From: Pomacea canaliculata
Lineage: Eukaryota > Mollusca > Gastropoda > Architaenioglossa > Ampullariidae
NCBI RefSeq assembly: GCF_003073045.1
Contig: NC_037590.1
Coordinates: forward strand, 26,686,449-26,750,448
Direction: 5' to 3'
Length of the DNA stretch: 64,000 bases
Below are positions 11,201 to 25,000 of this stretch, piece by piece; within the stretch, counting starts at the first letter, position 1; each line of letters begins with the position of its first letter. The notes beneath the pieces are model-generated. The model had not been told where the DNA came from and did not search any database. It saw nothing but the letters and a program-made list of their open reading frames with translations. The translations under genes and the position numbers were made by a program.

Positions 11201-12050
11201 GTTGGGGGACATCGTCTATCGTCTAGAGATGCTAGGCAGAGCACATTGACCAGCGGAACGAAAAGTACAAACAGTGGGTCACGTGACACCCTGACCATGC
11301 CTACTAGGAACGATGTCCGTCCGGTTAATAGACGAAAGCTCGGCCTTGTTGCCAACACCTGTACTGTGCACTCACTACTTTTATCATGGAAGGCATTCAC
11401 CCTCTTTTGTCGTGTTCGTCTCGTGCTAGCTTTTATATCAGGAATGGGGATTTACAGTTTGTTAACGAGTGGATTGTTTACAAATGTGGATTGTTCATAA
11501 GACTTTGGACTTACGATCACAGGTATGCCGCTGAGCGTGTTGCAGTGGTAAAGCAGAGAATGAAATTCTGACAAACATGTTGTCAGTCGATTTGTTAATG
11601 GTGTTGGGTCCATGTAAAGACAAAATGAACTTCTCTGTCTGGCGACGAAAATGTAGAATATATACACGATCTGTTTAATTGTATACAAGGGGCAAGAAGA
11701 AATGTCGTTCTGCTCTCTTCATGTCAAGTAAATAGAAGACAGCTAGGGCTGTCTCACAATGAAGCCATTGCTGAACACGATCGAATCTCTCTCTCTATAT
11801 ATAAAACACATTATCTACATGTTTACAATTTCTTATAATTATGCTAACGAGACAAAAAAAAAAAAAAAAAAGCAATCAAAAACAAAACAACAAACAAACT
11901 AAAGGTTTGTAAGGTTTTGAAAGTGTTAGTATTGTTAGCAGAGACAGCAAAGTATTACAGGCATCTGTGTTCTGTCAACAAGCATAACGCACAGACACGC
12001 CAAGAGACGCAGTACATGTACAGTAAGCAACAGGGTCAGATATACTGTAT
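8240..12050. other. Gene-poor stretch
   Basis: No gene, transposon boundary or RNA gene could be supported. Open frames here, including a Cys-containing minus-strand frame near 9,380-9,420 and a Trp/Cys-rich frame near 9,700-9,830, lack a recognised family, start context or splice structure. A poly-A run lies near 11,855-11,871. Confidence 0.45.
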
Positions 12051-12171
12051 TATTCTGGAATGTCTGGATGGTAGCAAATCGTCAATAGGGTAAAGTAATT
12101 GTATTCTGGAATGTCTAAATGATAGCAAGTCGTGAATGTGGCAAGGTAATTGTATTCTGGAATGTCTCGAT
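12051..12171. repeat. 51-bp tandem repeat, 2.4 copies
   Basis: The anchor TATTCTGGAATGTCT recurs at 12,051, 12,102 and 12,153, giving a constant 51-bp period with a few substitutions between units. Confidence 0.8.
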
Positions 12172-14183
12172 GCCCTGGTTGGTGAGGCAGTCTGATGTCT
12201 GGAGGATGGCGGCGACAGCAGGAAGAAGAGGCCAGACGCCATTAGACAGAAGGGGAAGGGATGGCAGGAAGGCCGGTCTCAACGTTTTGTTGTGATAACT
12301 CGTGGGGAGGATGGGGAGGGAGAGGCTGGGACCAGTGTTGAGACTGCCATGCCCACCGCCAGCCTGTGTCGTCACACGTCCACAGACGAAGATGGGGAAA
12401 GGCAGGCCCTGCTCGCTTGTCTTCACAGAAGGTTCCGTGGCCAGGCAAAGGACACGACTAGTCAATAGGGGCTGGTGATACCCTCTGACTCTGACATATT
12501 AATGTTATATATTTGATGAATATACTTTTGAATAAGTTCAGTTTCATTTGACATTTGTTAATAACTTAGAATCCTATTTATTACAACAACTTGTTCTGGG
12601 TTTTCTTTTTTGCTAGTAACAAGTGTTACATCTTTTTTGAACAGAGAAAGTTGAAGGAGGATACTTAAGAGCTCTTGAAACTCAGGCATCAGCTGCATGA
12701 AGAAAGCAAAAGGAGGGTGAGTACCTACCTCTGAAGTCTCCAGACCGGTCGTTCAGCAGAAGAATGTTAGCATTCTTCCCCTCACTCTCACACTCGCTCA
12801 CTCCCATCTAACCTGAGCTGCCGTCTCTGGCGCCATGACTGCAGACATTCTGAATTCATCCAAACAGCTTCAAAGAGAGTGTGCACCGAGAGTTTTTGAC
12901 AAAGGAAGATCCATCAACAACCATCCCCATCAATCACCACCCGTAATTTTACATTTGCAGTCTGCTTTTTGTAGTACGAACCTTTTTTTGAGAGCACAGC
13001 AAACAGTGGATGTTGACAGGTGTAAGGTATGTGTTTGACGTACCTGCCGAGTACTACTTGTGAAGATCATATCACTCGGCTTGAGCTTGACTGTGTTGCC
13101 AGTGACATTTCATGAACAGCCATCCTGTGCAGCCAAGCTCCCACAACTTTGTTTGTTTGTAACTATGTAGTCACTGTTCACACCACATTTAAGCAGATAG
13201 TTCGGTGACTACAGACTAAAGAGTAGGCGTTAAAATATAAAAATATTCTTCTTACATAAAGAATTTTATGCAAAAATGTTCTGTTGTCTGTCTGCTTAGG
13301 TCTTACTCTCGTACGAACCCGCTGTTTGGGACCAACTTTTGTCAGAGGAAATTTAATATTTTCTATGCTGTACTAAATCAGATGGAAAGGACCATCAGGC
13401 TTGTACCACAGGCGGGTATAAAGGGTTAATTACAAATATTCTGGAGCTGTCAGTGTCCAGCGTGTTCACTAATCGCAGGAGTGGGACAACCTCTGGACTG
13501 GTGGGCGTTCAGAGGTCGATCGTCGTGCGTGTGAGCTGTCTACCTCCGAGGTCTCCCCACCTCGCCTGCTGTAACCTGACGATGGAGATAAAGCCTTTTT
13601 GTATTATTATCTAGAGATGGATGAACGAAAATAGTGATTATGTGTGGCTTATGTGATGATAATTAGTGTTATCTGTAATGGTGTACCCGCCCATTCACGC
13701 CTTGTAAAAGGTTTATGATCGGTTTATGATGGAAACATGTGACCTTTCAGCTTTGTGCTGAAGTGAGATGTTGCGTGAGAGTCGAACATAAAGTAGGCAC
13801 CGCGGAATTGTGAGCTAATGTCCGAGTTACAGGTTCTCTTCTCTCCCTCTCCCCCACCTCATACCCACCTCACCCCCGAACAGGACTGCATAGGATTCAC
13901 GTGCATGATCCCGAGAGATCATGTTGGTTGACCTGCGTGCCTTGAAAAGCGGGTCGAGATGCTGACCTCCGCTCTTATTCGACAACATTGTATGCGACAT
14001 CTGTCCCGACCATCGATGAGGTTTGCTTTCATCAGGCTTATCATCATCGGCAGTCCCATATAGCAACACCTGATCCATGTTTGTATCCTACTGACTGTTG
14101 CTAGTGTGTACAGGTTATTGTATGCCACTAGTTTTAGAAGGTGAGTAACAAGTTCTCTGACACACGGTCACGAGCGTGAAGAT
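12172..14183. other. Stretch without a recognised gene
   Basis: Mixed-composition DNA. I find no conserved domain, splice-linked exon pair or repeat worth naming in it. Confidence 0.45.
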
Positions 14184-14457
14184 TACACCAACACCAGTCA
14201 CGCCAACACCAGTCACGCCAACACCAGTCACGCCAACACCAGTCACACTAACACCAGTCACGCCAACACCAGTCACGCCAACACCAGTCACACCATCAGT
14301 CACACCAACACCAGTCACACCAACACCAGTCACACCATCAGTCACACCAACACCAGTCACACCAACATCAGCCACACCAACACCAGTCACACCAACATCA
14401 GCCACACCATCAGTTACGCCAACACCAGTCACACCAACACCAGTCACACCAACACCG
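14184..14457. repeat. 15-bp minisatellite (ACACCAGTCACGCCA)
   Basis: About 18 units of a 15-bp repeat, with some units shortened or carrying ATCAG for ACCAG. Because the period is a multiple of three, both strands stay open (Thr-Pro-Val repeats on plus, Val-Gly-Val-Thr on minus), which creates apparent proteins of 123 and 141 residues. I see no promoter, signal peptide or splice context that makes either frame a credible gene. Confidence 0.9.
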
Positions 14458-15132
14458 CACTCAGCACTCCCACCCTGTACACAAGCTCGTATCAGTTCAT
14501 TTTCCGATCTCTTTATTTCGATGTGTAAAAGATGGAACATTTATTAAAAATATCAAATGGTAGTAAAATAAACATTTTAAAATTTGAAACAGGAAATTGT
14601 CACAAGCAACACACGTACAGGTGGCAAAAGGAGGCAAATAGTTTGCAGCTGGGGGCAAGTGGGAATAACAGTGCCTGTAAAAAAGATCGCTGGAGGTATG
14701 TACAACGAATGACGAGGACTGCTCGAGTTACGGACGCAGCATGCGAGGAATCTGGAACCTTGTCGTGAGCGACTGAGATCCGGAAAGGTAAGAAGACAGG
14801 TAGCCTACCATGGCGCTGTGGGGGGCTAGGGGGGGCCTCCCTACCTGTCAGACACGCCAAAGTACAGGTGTGGCACCGCTCTGCCACCAGCTTTGTCTGG
14901 CACCCTCCGTCAGACCCATTAGCGGCATTCCTCAAAGTGCAAAGGAGAATGCAGATGGAAGAGATAAAATGCTCAGTCGGCATAAATATAATGTTAGTCA
15001 AGAGACTAGCGAATACATGAAACGTGGCGAAGACAAATCTGAACAATCATAATAATTTATGTTTAGGTGCCATTTGTAAACAAAATGGAAGTGAGATGCA
15101 TGCACGTGTCACAAATTAGCAGTTGGTTGGCA
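14458..15132. other. Stretch without a recognised gene
   Basis: The last single-copy sequence before the duplicated segment. The open frames on both strands near 14,600-15,050 are mutually overlapping and resemble nothing known. Confidence 0.4.
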
Positions 15133-18100
15133 GAGAAAGCACGATCTCTTCGAGGGCTGGACTTTCAAGTGCAAATACCACATGAAGGTAATGACAGTTT
15201 ACTAACCCCTCACAAACACCTTCAGATGTATAAGGTGGATATGATAACGCGAGTGAAATTACAGACGAGTTACATGGATTGCATTGTCGTGAATATTTAT
15301 CTGCTGCAAATGAAAGAATTTTAATTAAATAAGTTACTCGACACACACATATATATATATATGTGCAATTGTTGTCTGATAGGCTTATCAAAATGGCTCA
15401 AGTACAATATTAATACAGTGGTCGGAAGATAATCATGTGAACAAGTTGCTTAGTTTTTTTAGTCCTTGTTACTGCTGGAGGAGCATGGGGCGGCAACACC
15501 ACCTCGCCAGCGGACCTGGCTTGGGGCAGCTCCCTTCTCTTGGGGCCCATGTGGTTCCCACGTCCTTTGCCTCCCTTACTGTTCTTTTGCAGGTTGGTTG
15601 GTTGTTTGTTTAATGCCGTTTCAGCAGCAAAGGCTATATAACGGAGAAATAATTTAAACAGCCGAGGAGGAAGCAATGTAACAAAAAGTAGAATCATGTT
15701 TAAGTCAAGGGAGGATTGAAAACAATGTTAAAATTTAATTAAGACACGACAAAATTGCATTAAAAACCTAAACTTTCGCACAGAATGAGATTACAAGGCT
15801 GGTATGCGTGGTGAACATAAAAAAATCCCTCAATAACATTACTTAACCTTTTGTGCGGAGATTAAGTTAAGCCTTCTGTGAATAATGTGAATAACGTGAA
15901 TAAAGTCTTCTCTTCGGTTTGCAACGCCTTTTCTCGGGCTGTTTCTTCCCTGGATATGAACAGTCCTCCCACTTGGTGTCCATTGTTACATCACTCTGGT
16001 GCAGTGGAGCCGGTAGAAGAGGCAGCAGTATTTGTCCCTTGTTTGCAGACCCGTTATTGACTCCCTCCCGAGATGACGTAACATGGCGGTCGGGGGCTGT
16101 TTTCCATGCCAGCAGCTCTTGAAGCCTTGATCTTCTCGTCTCCTGAGCCACTTTATCTCATTTATTTGCGAGTTATTTCCCATGACAATAAAAATGAGAT
16201 CATATTCGCGTTGAGATGTTTGCCAACAGCGATAAAGACGAAATCAAATGGAGAAATAATTTCTTGTTTAAAAATGTGTGCAGGACGTGTGCAACCTTAA
16301 AAATGTGCACGATGTCCTCTGTACACCATTTCAATATTTAATAATGTGTTTAATGTTTTCAACCTTCAAGAATGGGCACAATGTTTGTAATCGGTAATGA
16401 TGTGTACAGTGCGAAGTTGACAAATGTGTACAGGGAGAGAACTGAAAGCAATGAAGACCTCAGTATGCACTAATGGCGGAGTTACACACGTTAGTCTGTA
16501 GAATACGTTACTATGGCAACGTCACGACATCTATGTGCGGAGGTGACAAAAATCTAGACAAGGTAGCATAGGATTTTCTTTATGATAACAGCATGGAAGA
16601 AAAATGTACAGTGACAAAGTGTAGCTGTAAAGACATTAAAATCTCAAAGCGTGATTAGTCGCCATTACAAATACAGAAAGTGAGAATACAGAGGAAAAAC
16701 CTCGTTTGCATGTATGTACTGAAAAATATTGCACATTCTGGTAAAGCGAATGAGACAAAACTACAGCTAATATGAGAAGATGTTTAAAAATAAGAACATG
16801 AGATGTCACGACATGCCGTACTCTGGCTTGCGACACAGTTTGAAATATACAGTGACAGTCACAAAATGTCAGTCTGTGACATGTCATCCAGGAGAAAGGC
16901 ACACCCACAATGATTAGGATATATCAGTGTGCATGTTGCTGTGTAATTGCTACAAATGTCACAAGTTTTGCTCGTAGATAACGAAGTACAGCATTCGGAA
17001 CTGCTTTGGATTACTGTGGGTGTGAGAGTGTGTTTGTGTGTTTTACTGGCATTTGTCGAGTCAGAGGCAGCCATCAATCAGATTTGTAATGTCAGTTGGC
17101 AAATAAATGAATTATTCTTCAGGTTAATCTTCCAGGAACAGCAGCTGAAGGAAATTCACAGCAAAAGATCACACAATAATAGACTGGTGTGACAGGCCTG
17201 AACATCCTGACACACGTTTGTGCAGAGCAACATCAAGCAATGGCGTCAGGAAGGTGCTATCATGTCATCTACCCATCCTCTCCCTCCAACTCACGTGCAC
17301 TCCCCCCCCCCCAAATCTGAGAGTGAAACACGTGGGAGGTGCAGTCTGCAAACAGCGTGAAGTCACCTGCCACGTGCGTACAGGTAGCCTTCGTCAGGTG
17401 TGCGACAGGACACAGCGGTGCGGCAAACCATGCATCAGGTAAATAACGCAGGAAAAAAGTGACCAGTAAAAACGGGTGTAAAACTGTACAGTGCATAGAT
17501 TGATATATATATAAATATAAACGCGAACCTGGCAGACACGTGCGCACGGTTCAGTGAATGCACGTGCTGCTGTTGCTGTGTCCATCAGCGGGAAACTGCA
17601 ATAGGAAGTACCGCGCGTGCCTTGCTTTTCTTGAACTTAAAAAAAATTAAAATAAATAAAGGTGTTGACGGATGCACTGGGCATTCGACTTGTACACGCA
17701 GCAGGACCGCCAACAGTGATTGGGATAGGGGGACGATGAGGCAGGGGGAGTTCGACCTTAGAGGTCACAGGTCGAAGGTCCGTCGTGCGGAGAAGCACTG
17801 ATCACGCGTTACTCGAGCCCTCCTTTGGAAGCCCTCTGTTGCCACTAGCAACGATGAAGGTCGCTCGTCAGTTTAGTGGCTTGATGCACACGGGTCAGTA
17901 GAGGTCACCTCCACTAGTGCGCAAGGCACAGTGCCAGACCTACAAATAGCAGATTCTGCCAGGTACTCGACAACAGCTACTTGGGATCAAACCAGTTCAG
18001 TCATTAGAACTAGTCAAGCACGAATACAAACAAAGCAAACAAACAAAAAACCCAACAAACCCCGAGATCATTTTCGGAAGGAAGGAAAATCACTTGGCTA

Positions 18101-18670
18101 AGACAGAGAGGGGATATTATTGAAGGGAGGTCTTGAGAAGTAATAAACACACAGTATCAAACAAGAAAACAAAATTGCCACCGCTCAGTGGTCATTGCAC
18201 AACCAGTTGGTGATGACTAGGGTCATCCAGCCAGCGCTCCACAGGATGACAGCCAATCGCTGTGATCATCACTGTGGCCTGTCAAGCACCAGGCAGCCAG
18301 ACAACTAATCACCAGTCACCCGAGGCGAGCAGCCAGCGTAGCACAACAACAACAAATGTTTGGTAGAGAAATCCTAACCAGTGTGAAGAAACATCAAGCT
18401 TCGGTGAGTAGAACTCAGCCAGTGTGACACAACCATTAACCTAGGTAGGTAAATCTCAGTCACAAATGACAAACTACAGACTATCCAGTGATTTGTGTGT
18501 ATGTGTGTGTGCCAAGTCGTACCACGTGTGAGGATGCCAAGTCTCACATTGCATACTGTCTGGGAAGTTTTCTTTCTTCTGTAAGTCTACACTGTTTTTT
18601 TTTCCCCTGAACGTTCTAGAAAAAGGAGCAAATTTTATATCTCTTCAATGTCTTACACAACAACTCGTTC

Positions 18671-18800
18671 TCATGGCTCAATTGGTTAATTTAATTAGTT
18701 TTGTGGGGGGACCCCATAGTGCAGTCGGTACATGCAGCAGAAATTGTTTGTGAGGTGCTGGGTTCGAAAAAAGAATTTTGTGTGTTTGGTTCTTGTTATT
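18671..18800 (+). mobile_element. tRNA-derived SINE head (left version)
   Basis: TAGTGCAGTCG at 18,717-18,727 fits the pol III A-box consensus TRGYNNARNNG. GGTTCGAAAAA at 18,761-18,771 is a partial B box, and the 44-base spacing is that of a tRNA. The 5' bases GACCCCA look like an acceptor strand, but no matching 3' strand follows, so this is not a working tRNA. A T-rich run follows about 20 bases later. The same sequence recurs at 34,800-34,930. Confidence 0.45.
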
Positions 18801-21800
18801 TTTTTTTTCCTGAGCATAAACAATTCTCGATCATGCCTTTCGTGATGATCCAGGGATAATCAAGGGAAATGGCTTGAACCTTTGTAAAGTCTTATCAATG
18901 GATGTTTTTTTTCTGTGGCGCTAGGGCATCTTGCATACAACACTTAGTTTAGCGACTGAGTGGAGGACTATTGCAAAAAGTGGAAAAAAGCATTACGCAT
19001 AACTGGCTTTATAATAAAAATAGTAATTATTATTCTTATCGTGAAGTGTCAAGGTTGCTGACCTCACGCTTCCGACATTGCTCCCATCACTAGGACGTTT
19101 AAGGAAAAAAGAATCAGCCAGCGGAATCTGCGCCAAACGAGTTTCGAAACAGTAAACCACAATGTCTTCGCCTAAGTTTCGCTGCTATTTCTGGCCAGGC
19201 CAGGGAAAAGTCCAGGGAAGCACTTTGCTTATAATGAGCACTAATTACTGTGGCCATTATATATACACCATGTAACATTATCGCAACGAAGGCCTTTGGG
19301 ATAGCTGTAGGCTTATTACACTATCCCAGTGGTATAGGTGGTGTAGTTTGCGAGGCACAGACAACTCCAGTGTCTCTGGTACAGTTGACTGCCAGTGATA
19401 TCAGTCCATATCCTACAATGAGCGACAAGATGATCAAGGTGTCCATGGTGATCTGCTCTACAGGTAGCCCAAAAAGGACAGTTGTGAAAGGCAAGGTCTT
19501 CCAACCACGAGATAATGTCTCCAAATTTGTTTTCCTGAGGTGAGGGTAAGAGAAAGTACTGGCATACGGTAGATACAGGTCCTCAGTGATTACTGATTGT
19601 TCATTAAATGTATTGAAGAAACAGATTGGATCTTCATATATGCAGGATAATGCTCGAAGAAATACGCCGCAAATAAACTAATCACAAAGCTCCATGCTTA
19701 TTGCATACATCTAGCGAGGGCTAGCAGAGAAACTAAATGCACTACACTGTGTGTTAGGTCTGTCTGATTATTAATAATTAATTACTTTGCCTTCACACTA
19801 GAGCACTGTTGCTCAACTAAACTAGCATTGGCACCTGTGGCCACATCAGCAACAGAAGGGCCGACATTGTCATCAGCGCCAAGCAACAAGCTAACGACTG
19901 ACAGTTTACTTTAGCTGAGTGCTAACAGCTAACAGCTAGCGGCTAGCGACACGATGCGATCTTTGTTCATTAGTGGCTCGCACTTTAAACAGCCAAGTTC
20001 AGACAGCAGCCATTTTACCATCACACAGAAATAAAATCACAGTTTTGTCCTGGGGATACAAAACGAATTGTCCAGGAGCTGCGCGAAGTCAATTATCATG
20101 CCCACGACACCTGCTGATTCACCTGATCGTCACAGTTTAAACCTGTTACATCGACTACACACATTGTAACATAGTAAACAATAGGATCAAAGATCAAGAT
20201 ACTTTGTTTTGAACGTTGCAAAATCGCTGCAAAAATATAACTTTGACATAACGAAGTGTGACAAGTTGTCTGAGTAATTGTAAACGCGGATATAAGTGCA
20301 ATAAATAATTACATAGAGAGACGAAATAAAAGATGACTGGATTTACCAAGAAAATATACATTGCTTAGAGGAAGTTTGCTGCGTAAACATCCAAAGCTTG
20401 TGTTACATTTAGTGAATTTAAAATAGTTCGGTACACTGGCTGTAAACAACTTGCTGTTCATATTCTTCTTTGTTCGAATGTCGAGAACAGTTTCAGCTGA
20501 GACACGTGTCCTGACACTGTGTGATACTGTACAAACCTTGCTCAGAGAAAAAAAATGTGCTCGTACAGTGAGCTGGTATAGAAGGCTGCAACAGCACCAG
20601 ATTTGAAGATGTAGGCGTGTATTTGCACACAGACAAACAGTCCTACACACATGCAAGCAGTAGTTTCATTTTCTCAACCTGTCTTCTCTCTGTACCCTGG
20701 GTGGCAGGCCGCGGACAGACATCTTTGTCTCAATAGAAGTGGTCAGGCAACAGATGGCATCGTTGTGGTGCTGTGTCTGTAGAAGGTGGTAACAGCTGAC
20801 AGATACTCCATATCACCTGCTCTGGTTTCAGAGAAGTGGTAACACTGACAATTACATCTCTGTTCTTTAGAAAGGTGGTAACAGCTGATCCCGACTGATG
20901 TAGACATATTAGGCACGTTTCCCCTTTCAGTCCCTGTCCCCTATGTTGTGAAATAGATGCAGCAATAAAAAATTCATTTTCACGCGTGTCATTCTTCTTC
21001 TATCTGTAGTGCACATCTGCTTTCATCTCTGGTTTGCTTGCCGCAGGTGTCCCACACGTCGCCGATGCTTGGTCGCCGGGTCCTGGCCTGGACAGGTGAG
21101 ACCCTTACTTTCCAGGTGTGGACAGTGCAGTGTGGCTACAGGTCTGTGGCACGAGGATACAACAGCAGATGATAGATACCTGAGGGAGGGTGGGATTTTG
21201 TTGGAAGAACACTTGGCATGTGACCGCTATAAGACCTAAAGGTCAGAGGTGACTTGTTTGGAAGTGAATGTACTTCTCTCTGGAAGCGACTCTCTTCCCT
21301 TCATTACCCCTTTCCTCCAAGTGAAATTAGCATTAGGTAGCAGTACTTTGCCAATCAAATAAATGAATCGAGGAAAGGCATACTGGAGTGGCTGACATGC
21401 TGTGACTTGTGGGCGAACAGCGACTTGCTTTGTGAAATGCATACTCTGCAGAGACTTCGTTAATAATCGAACACTAATTTGCATGGGACACGATTGTGAC
21501 CAGGTGACCGTCGCTATAGCAATGGATATTCTGTTTCTATGGAACCATCAACGAGTACATGTTCTTTTGGGTCCAGTGCAGACGTTTCGTTGTTGCACTC
21601 GTTTCAGACACGCCGAGGGGAGATGCTGTGACATGAAGTGGTGAACCCCAGCTGCTGCTTATCAAACAGTAACCATGCCATGCATTACTCGCAGGCAGAG
21701 CAGTATCAAGTCGAATTTAGAAAAATGTCTCGGCATGTCTGCCACAAATATCAGCGCCAGAAACACGACCTCTGCTTGCACCGAGCACCGAGGTCACCGT

Positions 21801-22117
21801 GGAGAGTGCGCAAGGCCTCATGGGAAGGTTTTACAGTCGGCTACTGAGGCTGGCAGCCCGCGCCCTGCTGGTGCACAACCCGCTGATGCTGTCGGTGATG
21901 ACACGTGTTCACCACCACTCCAGTAATAATGACTATTTCAAATGGATGTTTCCTCCTCCCTTTGTAACTGTCAATAGGTGGAGTCGACAGATGTAGACAA
22001 GGCAGCCACGATACCACTTCTCCTCCCCTCACCCTCCCTTCAAAGTTTGTTGCATTATTGCGAATCAGTTAGTGACCAAGCAGGACAGGCTTACATCTCG
22101 TGCGAACCTTGGTGGTG

Positions 22118-22371
22118 CTATCGGCGCCCGAGCTGCATGGGTTCGTCCTCGATGGCGTCGTTGTTGTCGGCGTACTCGGGTTTGCGCTTGTGCGACATGA
22201 GGAGGAAGACGAGGCCGGCCAGCACGAAGAGGACGAAAGACGATCCAGGAGAGGACGAAAGAAAAGCCGTACTCAGTGTGCGCCTCAGGCGGGATGCGTT
22301 CTCCGGCATGTGCTCCTTCTCGTGTTCCACTGTCTTGACAAACACCTCGTTCAGCACCAGCAGACAGGCCG
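22118..22371 (-). pseudogene. CACNG-like last exon, indel-broken version
   Basis: The counterpart of the intact exon at 38,260-38,510. It is 254 instead of 251 bases: two extra bases follow the codons for EHMP and one extra base lies in an A run near 22,247. Between these two indels the protein is read out of frame, replacing the loop and the first half of TM4 with an unrelated Ser-rich stretch. The frame then returns and ends LGRR like the intact version. The paired indels are more likely sequence error near a contig end than a true paralogue. Confidence 0.8.
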
Positions 22372-22724
22372 CTGTCACACACACACGCGTGGCAACACAC
22401 ACACACACACAGCGGTATACTATACACATGCTATTTTATTTATCCATAGAATCTACACTTGATAATTGGACTTAATTTGTGTAATTATTCTTTATCATTA
22501 GAAGAACTTGTTTGCCTCAAAGAAACTATCTTACACAGCAACTCTGTTGTAGGGTCAAAGGTCAGCAGCTGTGATATACATAAATAATAATCTCTTTGAT
22601 GTTAACTCTCCGAGAGAAAGTCAACTTATTAAACCCCTCTAAAATAGTCTATCAATAAGTGATAATGATGATTAGAGGGATGAGGATAATCAAGACGTGG
22701 TCACGTGGCCTGGCAAGCACGTAC

Positions 22725-22862
22725 CTGTCATGAAGTGCAGCAGCGCCGCCAGCCGCTTGATGATGTAGCGAGGGCGCCGCACAGCGTAGAAAGCGAAGCT
22801 GTGGCCGATGATCATGATGATGATAGCGATAATAGTGAAGGCGATAGCCGTTCTCGTGTAGT
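22725..22862 (-). CDS. CACNG-like TM2/TM3 exon, left version
   Basis: The same 138-base exon as at 38,881-39,018, with acceptor CTGCAG, donor GTACGT and phase 1 on both sides. The protein it encodes appears unchanged between versions apart from silent-looking substitutions. It should be counted as the same exon if the two segments are one locus. Confidence 0.75.
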
Positions 22863-23370
22863 CTGCAGAGACACAGAGGCAAGCACGCATGCGTACGCAC
22901 ACACACACACGCACACATGTATAGCGTTAAGTCTGCTTTCTGTGTTTCTTGTCATCTCAGTATTTATGGTCTGTCAGTTCAATGTCTGTGTTGCCTGACC
23001 GTGTCCGTCTCCTAGCTACAGCCATTATCAACATTCTCTTCCACCTGACTCTCGTGTCCATAGCAATAAATACTAGCTTTAAATATGGGCAGTTATGACT
23101 ATGGCTTGTGACAACAGTATTGCTGCTCTTTGTGGTGTCAACAGTTCAAGTATTACAGAAACGGGTAGGTCTTAGGGATCATCTATATGGTAGACTTTTA
23201 TTTAAAAGTTATCAGCTTAAACACATCTTTATCGGCGACAACAGATTACAGTAATGGTTTTCAATAGAAGGTAGTATGCTGCAGGTAGTTCACTATTAAC
23301 ACTTAACACGATATTTACCGGGTCTTAAATGGAAACCACGCATTCAAAAATCATGATCACCTATAAACAC

Positions 23371-23402
23371 GCTCACACACACACAACACACACCACACAC
23401 AC
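23371..23402. repeat. CA microsatellite, short version
   Basis: A CA-rich run of about 32 bases. The corresponding run in the right version (39,588-39,651) is about 64 bases, so the two versions differ in repeat number here. Confidence 0.85.
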
Positions 23403-24761
23403 AGACCTAAAGAAGCATTACAGTTTAAGATATAACAAACCACCACATACAGTAATGGAAATAACAGAAAGTAACACGAAAGTCTAATACAAGTTAGACA
23501 TGTGTTTGTTAGTGGCATCAGAGAAGCAGGGTGAGTAGGATGGTCAGTCTGTCTGCACTTTGTAACGACAAGCACAAAGATGACGTCAGCAACACGGCGG
23601 ACAGACGTCGGTCACGTGGCCACACTGACATGCACAGGTCGTCACTATGCACGCAGTCGCGTCCCGCACATCCACGTGCAAAGCAGACTACTGCCTACAG
23701 TCATGCTGACTCACTACCATAAGCATCTTAGTAAAGCACGTTAGGCATCGGCAGTGTCAACAACACCGGGGAAGGTAAAAAACTGAGTCACACTCAACGC
23801 CCCATGCAAGTCACGTGACCTCAGCAGCTGCGTGACACAAAGGAAGGGCGAGGCACAAGAGTGGCAGGCAGTCACTTGGCACACGATACGCACTACACAG
23901 CTGCGCGTGTCAGCGAGAGACGACAGATGTCAGGGCGATCTCTGACACCTACACATAGCAAACAGTCACGGTCAACTGAGCACCAACACTCACTCGCTGC
24001 TCACCTGTGCGAGCAGACACGTACCCACACACACTAACAGCTTACACTCTCATAGACAGGTACAGTGGATGAATGATAGTTACAGAAACGGAAGGATCGT
24101 TAGGCAATGGATGAATGAAATGCACAAGGAAGACAACACATCTGTACCTCCCACCCATGCACCTGTAGCACCAACAGGAAATATTGACCTCTGACCCTAG
24201 GCCGGACCTGTGACTGTCCAGTGTCAATCAGGGGCTCAAGTCCGACCTATTAGCGACTATACACAGAGTATATGTACATATATTGCCGAACCGTTAGTGA
24301 CTATACACAGAGCATGTCTACATATATCGCTGACTGTATACGGGCCACCAGTACTCTATTAATCATGTCTGAGCACTAACATTTCCTCACTATACTAGCA
24401 TATATAACAACAACAACAACAGAATGTGTAGATGCGAGCTCGATGTGCTGTACACTAAAGACTACAAACGTACACACAGTCAACCACACAGTCAACATAA
24501 GCGCGTCGTCAAGCAGACAACGCCATGAAAACAAGTGCATGGATGAAAAAGTGAGGAGTGGGCGGAACTGTGCTCTTGATTATGCAAGAAGTTTCTTTTT
24601 AAATGATTTTGATGAGAGATTTGAAGGTTTCAATGTAGACACGTTCAAAGAGAAAGGGGTAGATGACCCCAACAGTTTGGACCTGAGGAGGAAAAGGATC
24701 GTCTGCCAAACTCTCCCGTGTGATGCGTGGCAGTGAGAGGAGGAGACAGACAGACAGACAC

Positions 24762-25000
24762 TAGGTCAGACAGGTATGGTGGAGAGAGAGCCGGGTGGCT
24801 ATCTTGGAATCAATGCCACCTCGGACTGGCAGGCAGTGAAGCTGGTGGAGGATGTGTTGTGGTTCGCTTTTTGCCCGACGGAAGAAAATACAATCGGTGT
24901 TATTTTTGGCCCTTTGAAGTTTGTACAGTAGGCGGTTAGAGACAAGACGAATAGACAGTTGCAGTATTCCAGCCGGGAAAACACAAAGCAGACGTGCAGG
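24762..25000 (-). pseudogene. Non-LTR retrotransposon reverse-transcriptase relic (left version)
   Basis: The minus strand, across two frames, reads RLEYCNCLF, then NRLLYKLQRAKN, then LHCLPVRGGIDSKIA. These match the order SRLDYCNSLL - L-KLQR-QN - LHWLPV--RI--KI near the end of the reverse-transcriptase region of Jockey/CR1/L2-type LINEs. Frameshifts and missing flanks make it a dead fragment. The right version is at 40,905-41,130. Confidence 0.7.

Noticed and set aside
14115..14547. 141- and 123-residue repeat proteins on opposite strands
   Set aside because: Both are translations of a 15-bp minisatellite; no start context, signal or family supports a gene.
18710..18780. Functional tRNA gene
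   Set aside because: A and B boxes are present but there is no complementary 3' acceptor strand, and the B box is incomplete.
19316..19543. Minus-strand frame with a hydrophobic segment, present in both versions
   Set aside because: The right version (35,441-35,629) has a small insertion that shifts the frame within it, so the protein is not maintained.
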